Of a stretch of DNA of 64,000 nucleotides, positions 36,613 through 49,411 are shown in pieces; the first letter of the stretch is position 1; every line of letters starts with the position of its first letter. Both the position numbers and the translations under genes were made by a program. The stretch is from Plotosus lineatus (taxonomy: Eukaryota; Chordata; Actinopteri; Siluriformes; Plotosidae), in contig CM045733.1 of NCBI GenBank assembly GCA_024760905.1, positions 31,772,001 through 31,836,000 on the forward strand, in the 5' to 3' direction. The notes under the pieces are model-generated. The model was not told the origin of the DNA and did not search any database. It was given only the letters and a program-made list of their open reading frames with translations.

Positions 36613-37993
36613 CTGTAAAAGAAAACAGAAAATGTGACGAGGCAACCTGACTGAAAGGTCTTCGTTGCTCTGATTGGTTAGATGTATACAGCTATGGAAA
36701 TAAATTTAGAAACAACTTTGAATAAGAAGCCCCATTAAAACCAGTCTCATAATTTGTTCTCTCAGGCTGAGATGGGAGCAAAAATGGCTTGAAAGGTAAG
36801 TGATCCTCAAAAGAAACAGCTACAGGAACATTTTGAAACTAATTTGTTTAATTGGCAATAGGTTAGTAATATGACTGTACAAAAAAAGATTGGGAAGAGG
36901 ATCCTCAACCTACAATAAATTACATCTATAAGGCGGGGAACAATTTCAGAATGTTGTAAAAGATTTGAGCATTACATCTACATTACAAATTGTAAGGCAG
37001 TGGTGGCCTGGTGGTAAAAGGTGCTGCTGGATTGCTGATCCTAAGGTTGGGGGCTCGAGTCCCACTCTTCACAAGGTTGTCACTGTCCTCCCAGTGCAGC
37101 TAACTGGGTTATTAAAGGCTGGCCATGTCTCTCACGGTCTATAGTGAGAGGTTCATGTAAAAAAAAAAAACATTGCTGACTTTCGCAAAGAGTAGCTGCA
37201 AAGCCGTCAGCATGTTTCTGCCCCTTGCTAAAGGGTTATATCAGGAAGGGCATCTGACATAAAAACCTATGCCACATCAAACATCGATGATTCGCTGTGG
37301 CGACCCCTGAAAAAGGGAAAAAAACGAAAGGAAAAAGAAGATCTACATTACAAATCATCAAAAAATTCTGAAAATCTGGAGAAATCTCATTACACATACG
37401 ACAAGACCTAAAATTAATATTGGATGTCCAGATTCTTCCTTCCCTCAGCGGGCACTGCATTAAAAATAGCCATGATTCTGCCATGGAAGTCACTACATGG
37501 GCTCAGCACTGCAGACAATAATATTTAGAAGCGTTCCAAAGTGTTACCCGTTTCAGAAGTTTCCAAAGCAAAAACTCTTAAAAATTGGAGTTTTCCTGTT
37601 TCTCTATATCACAAGCAGTGTTTTATCTTACTAAATTTAAATTGGGTGGGTGAACTGCTGTGTGAAAAGAGGAACAAAAACCACTTCAGGTGGTGACCAA
37701 GTAATACCAGGCTTGATTTTTTATTTTTATTCTTTTAGAGCAGCACATGCTTTATTTTTATTCTTTACTTTTAAAAGAAAAACTGTGAAAAGAACTGAAG
37801 TGAAACCTACTCCATCGTAGTACTTGCTCGCATACTGATACAGCTGGTGTAGGGCAACCTGGGTGTTCAATTTATCTGTGTGGGACTGAGCAAGAACATA
37901 CAGATAGGTAAATGACAGCAGTGCTAAACTCTCTACAGTGCATGTTCAGATTCTCATAAGTATACACTCACCACACACACACACACACACTCA

Positions 37994-38054
<61 letters not shown>

Positions 38055-38618
38055 TATCCACTCACACACTCACCCGTGAGATCTCAGCCAGGTGTGTGTT
38101 CATGTCTTGGTCACTCACTTGCACCATCTGACGGATACCTTTATAATAACTGCAGGATAACAATGAATGGAGGGATACACAGACAAATGTAAACTGATTA
38201 TATAGAGAGACTGATGGATATTGATGACATGCCTAAAAATAAAATCATAAAATACACTCACTCCTCAACCATCTTCTTATATGTCGGAATCTCTTTTGCA
38301 TAAAGAAGTTTGTTACTTGGAGACTCCTGAGAAAAACAAATAGGTGGGAGAAGAGAAGTGTAAGGAATACAATCCATTCGCAAATAAAATACTTGCAGAG
38401 CCAAAATACCCTATGAGCTTAATTTCTTTAAGAATCATCTCTATGCTGCTGAGACTCACCGGAGTCAGCTTGTGCTCGGTCTTCGTGCAGGCATCCATGA
38501 ATGTCTGGGCGATGACGGACAGCGAGGCATCCACTACCTCAGTTACGTGCACATCAAAAATGAAATGTGGGTTTTTCAGGATGTTAACCCAGAATCTCAA
38601 GGGCAAACTGTGCACGTG

Positions 38619-38655
<37 letters not shown>

Positions 38656-41600
38656 ACGCACACGCACACGCACACACGCACACGCACACACGCACACACA
38701 CGCACACACACACACACCACATTATATTTGGTTGTGCAGTAGCAGGATGCTGGTTTCCTCAACTGATTAGATGCTTCATGCCTAATCATCAGAGACCCAA
38801 GTCTTTATCTGCACTTTGTGTAAAGCTGCTCTGACACAAGGTCTACAAAGCAGTGCACCACATTACAACAAGCATAATTTTGCAGATAGAATTTCTTTAG
38901 TTCTGTTTATATACTTGATGTTGCCAGACTTACCATTTTTGTCCTATTTTACCTTTACTTTTCAGCATCAGAACAATCATACTCAAGCCATCTGCTAGTT
39001 GCGCTACAGGGATCCCTCACCTTCCGTGTTTAATTGGGAACGAGATCCCCCGCGACCTCCGAATTCCGCAAAGTAGGATCAACCCCCTCTGACTGACGTA
39101 TACATACATGTATGTGTGTACACAATATCAACAAATACATATTCAACATTATAAATGATAAATAATAAATTCACACTCAGATGCGCACCTCACATAAATG
39201 TAAGTATGGCGGATTTTGGATTTGTTTTTTGTTGCATAATTGGCCTTGTTTTGCGGCATTTTCCTTAACATTTTCCCCTATTTTTCCTTAATTTCCTTAT
39301 TTTTGAATTCGATGAATATTTATTAAAAAAAAAAATTAAAAAAAAAAAAAATAAATAAATAAATAAAAAACACGAACTGAAACCGCATGAATTGAAGCAC
39401 GAAGTAACGAGGGATCCCTGTACTGATTTTTTTTTTTTTTTTTTTTTTTACATGCACTGAATGTTTCTTAACAGGGTCTATTAACTTGTTTTTATATACA
39501 GCACATGTAATTGTTATTTTTTTTTTTATGCAGGAAGAGAGGACAAAGACAAAAAAGAAAGTAAAACTACCATCTGCTTTTATAAAAGACATTACCATGG
39601 CAGTAATTCTTAACTGTATCAGGTATCTTTTCACTTTACAAATATTGACTATTAATGTGAATAGTATTATACTACAATATTAGCATAATCTTTAAGAGGT
39701 TTTGTGTCAATGGCAGCATTTGTAAAAACATCATCAACATGTCCCTTAATACGAGGTCGAGTTAGGTGGCAGCAGCCTGAGCAGTGAGGTCCAGACGTCC
39801 CTCCCAGCCAATTCCTTCAGCTCTTCCATGGGGGTGGGGCGCACCGAGGCGTTCCCATACCATCTGAAAGACATAATCCCTCTGGGTGTGTTCTGGATAG
39901 ACCCCAGTTGCTCAAGCCAACCTCAACTGGCTCCTGTCAACACTCAGGAGCAGTATTTCTACTCCAAGCTTCTCCCGGATGGATGAGCTATCTGTAATGG
40001 AGAGCCCTGCCATACTGGGAAATAAAGCTAATTTCAGTCGCTTATATCCGCAATCTTGTTCTTTCAGTCACTACCCAAAGCTCGTGACCATTAGTGAGTG
40101 TTGGAACGTAGATCAACTGGTAAATTGAGTGTTGCCTTGCAGTTCAGCTCCCTCTTCCCCACGATGGACCGGTACAAGCTCCACTTTACAGCAGAGGCTG
40201 CAAAGATTCGACGTTGTGAAAGGACATGGTTTCCCTTGCCTGGATGTGGGTCACCCCTGGAGCCAGGCCTGTTGGAAGGGCTCAAAGATGAGCACCTTGT
40301 GGTCAGGTTTCTGCTCATGTAGCCTGGCTAGGCCCAGCCTGAAAAAAGAGACATTGGTCTGCCCTCCCATGGACCCATCATCTGTGGGAGGGGCTATAGG
40401 GGTCAGGTGCAGTGTGAGTTTGGTGGCAGCCAAAGGCAATGGGTTCTGTCGGACCGTTCCTCGACTACTAACTCTTGGTCTACCAGATAATTTGTGTCCA
40501 ATTAATTGATTTTGTGCTCTTGGGTCAAAAGGGATGTGTGAAGTGCCTCCACAGTAGCTCAGCAGCAGTGGATCATCATATATATCACTATCCAAAATTT
40601 CTAAAGTTCAAGATCAGGCTGATGCACAAAGCCATCCGTGGCACGGATCTCATGAGAGCTAACTGGTTGAGCTCCCAGGGATGGATGCCATATGCTTGCT
40701 ACCCTGGAACTTAAGCAATTACTAGCCAATCATGGGCATATGTAAGCTCATGCAGCTAGCATCATATGCCTCAGCAGAACCATGTGCTCACCATTGCACA
40801 ATGGTACATAGGGATGCAAACGTAATAGATGAGGATAGCTTACAGCTAAATTGGGGGAGAAAATCATGGATTTTTTTTTGAAGTGAATGTGTGAAATTAC
40901 CTGGCAACCATTCATAAATTAATTTATTTAAAAAAAGATAAAAGATTGATCAGTGTGGCACTGATGGTGAAGGAATGGAAATATACAGTACAAGCTGAGA
41001 ATGGGAGGATTCACCACTGAGAATAAATGAGTGGTTAATAATAACTGAATGGCTACACCTCTGTGTAGTTCAATCTAGAGTTTACATTTAAATACTAATT
41101 GTTTTTCAATGTGACCATTTAAAAAAAGATTAAAAACAGCATCACAATTTCATTTTTTCATTCCACCTCCTTACATGAAGGTTTTTCACGGAGATCTCAC
41201 CAAAACTAGAATTAAAAACCAATGCATTTTCTTCATCTAGTAAACATGTACCAAATAAAGGCATTAATTTACGTGTGTATTACAATGCACCTCTAAATTT
41301 AATTTTTTCAATTTATTCTAAAGAGTTTCAGTAGCATTTTCTAATCCATCAAACACAGCCTGTATGAACACAACTATCTCCTGTGTGTTCTGCGTCATCG
41401 CCGAAGCAGCCAGCCTATTTACTCAACTATACCTACATCCTCCTTGAGGTTAGACAAATCAATGCAAGAGAAAATTTGACAGTCTTCACTTGTAAATCTT
41501 TAACAGACTCAAACAACACAACACAACATAGTCTTTCTTTTCGCCTCAGTGTACATGTCCTTCAGGGGTCGCCTCCATCTTACCCTATTCTCGGCATCTT

Positions 41601-42110
41601 CTACTCTTATTCCAACTACCTTCATGTCTTTTTCACCACATCCATAAATCTTCTCTTTGGTCTTCCTCTATGCCTTCTGCCTGGTAGTTCCAACCTCAGC
41701 ATCCTACTACCAACCTATTCACTATCCCTCCTCTGTACATGTCCAAACCATCTCAATCTAGCCTTTCTGAATTTGTCTCCAAAACCTTTTACTGTGCTGT
41801 CCCTCTGATGTACTCATTCCTGATTCCATTCATCCTCATTACTCCCAAAGAAAACCTCAACATTTTCATCTCTGAAAGAAGGTAGAGATGATTACAGGAA
41901 ATATTTGAGTGTTTATGGTGAATGTTGTTGTATGAACCTGTTGGTCTTCCATATGTGGATGGTTTCTTCATCCACGTTGTCATGTTTATGTGCTTGCTCT
42001 TCCAGGAAGTCGAAGAAGTACTTGACAGCTGGAGGGACTGCAGCCCCTGAACACAACACGCTGCGGAAGAAATCATCGACAAACTGCTGCAACGTGCCCT
42101 ACAACACACA

Positions 42111-42149
<39 letters not shown>

Positions 42150-42449
42150 TAATCTTCACAGCCTTTCAGCAGTCTGACTCACTGCCGCACAGACAGCAAT
42201 TTTTTCCCCATTACTGTTTCCATATGACAAAATAGAAAGATTGAGTTATTTCACATTCAGTACATCTGTAGCTCGTCTACAGTTTTGAATGTTTATTCCA
42301 ATGTGTTGTCAATAAAACATTTATCATGTTATTTCAAAATATCTAATGTTTAAAAGTATAATATTTATCATAGTCTTTAAAAGCCAGTCCCATGTAGCTT
42401 CAAGTACCTGAAAGCATTATTTCACCTTACCCAACTCGTCACAACATAC

Positions 42450-42491
<42 letters not shown>

Positions 42492-42778
42492 TAATAACAA
42501 CAACAACCTTCATGGACAGCAGCCTGGTCAGGTAAATTTCAGTGATGGTTTTAATGGGGGCCTTGTCCTTCATGCTTCCCCACTTGGACTTCACTTCATC
42601 CAGCTCTTCTGCTGGTCGTACGAGGTGGAACACCTTATCATCCTCCAGCAGAGCACTTCCTGAAAGGCCAAGCAACACAGAAGCGTTGTGTTTTGCATAT
42701 GGTAATTTTACTGTATATACACATTATACCTACAAATTAAAAAGTTCTCTGGACAAAATATTAATATTATTATTATTG

Positions 42779-42814
<36 letters not shown>

Positions 42815-45800
42815 GGAACACTTTGTACCAACCAAATACATATCACATGACAAAACAATAGTTGAGTATTTTGTTAAGCAGGAATGCAAGCAGGTGATAA
42901 GAAATAAACCTGTTTGATTCGGTTATAACGTGTGGTGCCAAAATACAAACCTAGAATTAAGTAATTTTTATTGTATGTCCTTATAACTAACTTGTTAATT
43001 TAATAAAAACCTAAGAACTTTTTTCCCCTCACAGGGAATGGGTTAACTCAATATGCATGTCTTTAGACTGATGCAGGTAACAAGATCCCTCAAAGGAAAC
43101 CCACCAAAGCACAGGGGAACCCAGGACCTTGCTGTGAAATGAGAGTGCTACCTATTATGCCAACAAATAAGTTAATTACAGATACATTATCGTCCCTCTC
43201 TTTCAATACAGCATCCATATTCTTGTCCCTCTGGATTCTAATTCTAAGGTTTAATTTCTGTCTGACTGACATTTTCCTGATGTCTTCATGCATTTTTTTC
43301 TACCCGACAAGAAAAACATTCTAGTGGGTTAATCGGATTTGTCCAGAAAGAATAGCCACTTTGGACCCAGGATTCTCTGCAACCCTGATCAGGACAAAAT
43401 ATTGACATTTCCTGGTTTACGTTCATCGTGCTGAATGATTAAATACTGTGAACCATATAGTCATAATGCCGGAATGTGGTCTTGATAGTAATGAGCCTGC
43501 TTATACATGAAACACAAACTAAAAGAATCACAGATGTTCCACTATTGTGCCGAGCTACATACACCGGTGTGCCATTCTAACCATCACCCTACAATAAATA
43601 CTCATTTCAGAATCAGAATACTTTACTGATCTTGGAGGAAACTATGAATGCTATTACTGAATGCAACCATTTTTTGTCCAGGGAGCTGAATATTGCATTT
43701 TGACACTATTTATATTTCCTAAAACGTATTTCATTCACCTGCTTTTGAAGGCTAGGCTTTAAATGATACAGTACACAATCATTGTAATTTACTTTTTGCT
43801 TGTCATTTACATAGCACTGGTATATATGCACTGTTATTCTGCAAATCAAGGGGGAGAAAAACCCACTTTCTTCATGGCTCTCTTGGTTCTGGTCAAAAGA
43901 CTGTTGAGTATGAAGAACTCTTGACAAAACAAGAGTGGCATTGTTTCGCACCTACAAAAGAGGAAACAAAAGTAAAGAATGTCATCAATATACGTTCCAT
44001 ATTTCATACCTAACTCAATCATTTGCACGCCAATGTGTAAGCAAGTACACAGCTCGATCATATCCCTGGTTTTAGACACTATTAAACATTTCACTTCAAT
44101 TTGTCTGCAAAAGTTTCAGTTTAACACCTACATTGTAGTGTGCCAGGGTGTTGAGCCTTTTCCACCTGCCCTCCTTCTGAGATGTTAAATCCAAATCAGA
44201 CAGAATCTGCCCTGTTGAGCCAGGACGCCATTCTGCAGAAAAGAGAGAAAACACATTTCAGGTTGTATGTCAACATCTGAGAAGATCTCCGGTAATATAA
44301 CATGGACTTTTGTGTTGAGGGGTGTTTAATTGTAGGAGTGTTCGCTGTGTGTAAGCATACCCAGGGCAACACTCTCTACAGTGGGCCTTTGGGAATAAGG
44401 AAGGTTCCGGTAAACCTGCTCAATAATTTTCTCCTTCACTTGGGAGATTGTGTCACAGTTCAACACTTTCACCATTGTTACATCAGGGCCCTCACCGTGG
44501 ACCAGCACCTGCACAGTCTGAGAACATGCAACAGTCTATTATTATATTAACTGTATATTATAGGTTTTCCTTCTACATAAATTTCCGAAAGTTGAGGAGC
44601 ATCAGTAAAAAGCCAATGCCCTTAAAATCACTTTACAATAGCTATGATACACCGTCTTTCTCTCTCAAACCTCCCTATATTGTCTCTCTTCGTGTTAAAA
44701 CAAACCTGGAATTTTGCCAAATACAATGAAGACTTTCACATAAGTGGAAAAAAATTAAAGGAACTACTTCACCTCAAACCTCGCTCCACAAATATTAAAT
44801 AAACATAACCTTGGAGAATCATTCATGGAAATACTTAGATTATATTTGATTTCTTTAACAAAATACTTTTCCAACACTATTTTTTCACTATTAAATAACA
44901 TTACACATCTTCCATATAATCACTAATGAAGGGATAACTTGTAACATCAGACCAATCAGAAATGACAATCCAACAACAATTCTACTGTAATGGAAAATAA
45001 AATACTATTTTAATAAAATACTTATTCTGATTGGATATGATTTGGTTAGTGCCTTATGGGCTGGAAGTTGATGTCTGATCAGGGATCATGGAATAACTGT
45101 CAAATATATCGACTGTAGTTGCATACACATTTGGCTCATCAGTTCAAAAGTTCAAAAATTTCTTGCTAAAATTTGTAATAAACAGGAAGAGAAAACCAGA
45201 CAAATTGCCAAATTCTGTGCAGCCTGACTAAAAATCATGCCCATCCTATGTGATGAATGGTGCCAGCTATTTGAAATGTGTCAACTCACCAGGGTGCCAT
45301 ACTCCACATCATCTCCAAGCAGGCCCGTGTCATTCAGAGTATACTTAGCCCTCTTCAACTTAGCATCAACTGGGCCTTTTTCTACCTGGTGCTTTATAGC
45401 TTTAAAAAGCTTGTAAAGTGGCTCACCAGCTGAGTCCTAATAACACAGTAAGTATATAAGTGATCTGTTTTGGACTGCTGAAAAGACCAGGTCTTGACAG
45501 ACTGACTTACTTGATGACTATAGTTCAGCTTACCTTGAGGAACTGGTAGAGGCAAATGGACATCCAGTTACATAACATTCTCTCAACCACCGTCTCAGAC
45601 CTACAGACATGATAGATGTACAAGAATGGTTTGAATAAAATGGTCCAAGTCCATACTGAATATAGGCTAAAAGAGACAGTGAATCACCTTCGGAGCATCA
45701 ATTTAGGGTTTTTGCTGTGCACATGCTCCTCCATCAACTCCAACAGGAGTGTCCTCATAATGTCGGTGTAGTACTCCAACTTGCCATGAAGGGCCACAGT

Positions 45801-48800
45801 CAACAGTGATGCAAAATATACCTTATTTCTGGCATTAAATTCTTGCCGGCGTTCCAGAGTACGAATAAACTGGAAAAAGGTCAGAGTAAAGAAGCAGAAC
45901 TTTATTTTTTTTTAAATAAACAAATACATAAAAGTGTGACATTCTATTAAATTAATTTGAAGAAATTAAAAAAAATTATATATATATATCTCATCTCATC
46001 TCATCTTCTTCCGCTTAGTCCGGGGTCAAGTCGCGGGGGCAGCAACCTTAGCAAAGAGGTCCAGACATCCCTCTCCCGAGCCACTTCCTCCAACTCTCCC
46101 GGGGGGACACCGAGGCGGTCCCAGACAAGCCGAGAGACATAGTCCCTCCAGCGTGTTCTAGGTCGACCCCGGGGTCTCTTCCCGGTTGGACATGCCCGAA
46201 ACACCACACCAGGGAGGCGTCCGGGGGGCATTCTAACCAGATGCCCGAGCCACCTCAACTGGCCCCTCTCAATGCGGAGGAGCAGCGGATCTACTCCGAG
46301 CTCTCCCCGGATGGCGGAGCTTCTCACCCTATCTCTAAGGGAGAACCCCGCCACCCGGCGAAGAAAGCTCATTTCAGCCGCTTGTATCCGTGATCTTGTT
46401 CTTTCGGTCATTACCCAAAGCTCGTGACCATAGGTGAGGGTTGGAACGTAGATCGACTGGTAAATTGAGAGCTTCGCCTTGCGGCTCAGCTCCTTTTTCA
46501 CCACGACGGACCGGTACAGGCACCGCTTAACAGCAGAGGCTGCAGCGATCCGTCTGTCGATCTCTCGCTCCATCCTTCCCTCACTCGTAAACAAGACCCC
46601 AAGATACTTAAACTCCTCCACTTGGGGCAGGACCTCATCCCCGACCCAGAGGGTGCATTCCACCATTGTCCGACTGAGAACCATGGCCTCGGACTTGGAG
46701 GTACTGATCTTCATCCCGGCTGCTTCGCACTCAGCTGCGAATCGCTCCAATGAGAGCTGGAGGGCCCGACTTGATGAAGCCAAAGGACAACATCATCTGC
46801 AAAAGCAGAGATGATATCCGATGGCCACCGAACCAGAACCCCTCATCGCCTCGACTGCGCCTAGAAATTCTGTCCATAAAAATTATGAACAGAATCGGTG
46901 ACAAAGGACAGCCTTGGCGGACTCCAACTCCCACCGAAACGAATCCGAGCTGCTGTTACCAATACGGACCAAACTCTGGCTCGGTGATACAGCGACCGAA
47001 TAGCTCGTAACAACGGATCCGAACGCCGTACTCTCGAGCACGCCCCACAAGATCTTTCGAGGGACACGGTCGAAAGCCTTCTCCAAATCCACAAAGCACA
47101 TGTGGACAGATTGGGCAAACTCCCATGCCCCCTCCAGAATCCTGTGGAGCGTATAGAGTTGGTCAAGAGTGCTGCGGCCAGGACGAAAACCACATTGTTC
47201 CTCCTGAATCCGAGGTTCGACTATCGGTCGGATCCTCCTCTCTAACACCCCTGCATAGACTTTACCAGGTAGGCTGAGGAGTGTAATTCCCCGATAATTG
47301 GAACACACCCTCCGGTCCCCCTTCTTAAAAATTGGGACCACCACCCCAGTTTGCCAATCCAGAGGTACAGCCCCCGATGACCACGCGATGTTGCAGAGAC
47401 GTGTCAACCAAGACAGTCCTACAACATCCAGAGTCCTGAGGTATTCCGGGCGGATCTCGTCCAACCGCGGAGCTCGACCACCGAGGAGCTTTTTGACAAC
47501 CTCAGTGACCTCCACTCCAGTGATGGGCGGACCCTCTCCCGAACCCCCAGGGTCTTCCTCTTCCACGGAGGGCGTGTTGGTGGGATTGAGAAGGTCCTCA
47601 AAGTATTCCCTCCACCTCTCAACAACATCCCCAGTCAAGGTAAGCAGCTCCCCACCTCCACCGTAAACAGTGTTTGTGAAGAACTGCTTCCCCTCCTGAG
47701 GCGTCGGATGGTGGCCCAGAACCTTTTGAGGCCAACCGATAATCACTCTCCAGGCCCTCACCGAACTCCTCCCACGCCCGAGATTTTGCATCTGCGACAG
47801 CCTCGGCTGCAGCACGCTTGGCCTGCCGGTACCCGTTTGCTGCCTCAGGAGTCCCACAGGCTAATAAAACCCGATAGGCCTCCTTCTTCAGCTGGACGGC
47901 CCCCTTCACCGCAGGTGTCCACCACCGGTTCGGGATTACCGCCACGACAAGCACCGGCGACCTTACGGCCACAGCTATGGGCTGCCGCCTCAGCAATGGA
48001 GGCACGAAACATGGCCCATTCAGATTCCATGTCCCCGCCTCCTCCGAACGTGGTTGTAGCTCTGCCGGAGGTGGGAGTTAAAGGCCTCTCGGACAGCGGG
48101 CTCCGCCAAACGTTCCCAGCAGACCCTGATTACACGCTTGGGCCTGCCAGGTCTGGAAGGCAACCTCCCACACCACCGAAGCCAACTCACCACCAGGTAG
48201 TGATCGGTAGACAGCTCAGCTCCTCTCTTCACCCGAGTGTCCAGAATATATGGTCGCAAGTCCGATGACACGACTACAAAGTCAATCATCGAACTGCGAC
48301 CTAGGGTGTCCTGGTGCCAAGTGCACTTATGGACACCCTTATGTTCGAACATGGTGTTCGTGATAGACAAACTATGACGAGCACAGAAGTCCAACAACGA
48401 CACACCATTCGGATTCAGACTGGAGAGGCCGTACCTACCGATCACACCCTTCCAGGTCACACTATCGTTGCCCACATGGGCGTTGAAGTCTCCCAAGACA
48501 ACGAGCGAGTCTCCCGAGGAGCGTTCTCCAATACCCCCAAAGACTCCAAAAGGGTGGGTACTCTGAACTGTCATTTGGTGCATAAGCACAAATAACAGTC
48601 AGGACCCGCCCCCCCACCCGAAGACGGAGGGAAGCTACCCTTTCGTCAACCGGGGAGAACCCCAACATTTGGGCACCGAGACGGGGGGGCAACAAGAATA
48701 CCCACACCGGCTCGCCGCCTCTCCCCATGAGCAACTCCAGAATAGAAGAAGGTCCAGCCTCTTTCGAGATGGATGGTTCCAGAGCCCAAGCTATGCGTTG

Positions 48801-49349
48801 AGGTGAGCCCGACTATATCTAGTCGGTATCTCTCCACCTCACGCACCAAATCAGGCTCCTTTCCCACCAGAGAGGTGACATTCCATGTCCCGAAGGTCAG
48901 AGTAAGCAGCCGAGGATCAGTCCGACAGAACCCATGCCTTTGGCTGCCACCCAATTCACACTGCACCCGACCCCTAAAACTCCTCCCACGGGTGGTGGGT
49001 CCATGGGAGGGCGGACCCATGTCTCCTTTTCGGGCTGGGCCCGGCCAGGCTCCATGGGCATAAGCCCGACCACCAGGCGCTCGCCTTCGAGCCCCTTCCC
49101 TGGGCCTGGCTCCAGGAGGGAACCCCGGTGACCCGCGTCCGGGCAAGGGAGACTGATTCCTGTGTTGTTTTCTCATGTCTTAGGGGTCTGTTTTGAATCG
49201 CACTTTGTCTGGACCTTCACCCCGGACCTGTTTGCCTTGGGTGACCCTACCAGGGGCATTTGCCCCCGACAACATAGCTCCTAGGATCATTAGGTCACGC
49301 AAACCCCTCCACCACGATAAGGTGGCGATTCGAGGAGGGGTATATATCA

Positions 49350-49411
<62 letters not shown>

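Noticed and set aside
37938..38834. Open frames giving long His-Thr or Val-Cys runs around 38 kb
   Set aside because: They are translations of (CA)n/(GT)n microsatellites. The real coding content here is the plxnb2 exons on the minus strand.
46883..47857. 324-codon frame as a host gene
   Set aside because: It is the reverse transcriptase part of the Rex3-like LINE, with [12 protein letters not shown] and [14 protein letters not shown] motifs and a (GATGA)n tail downstream.
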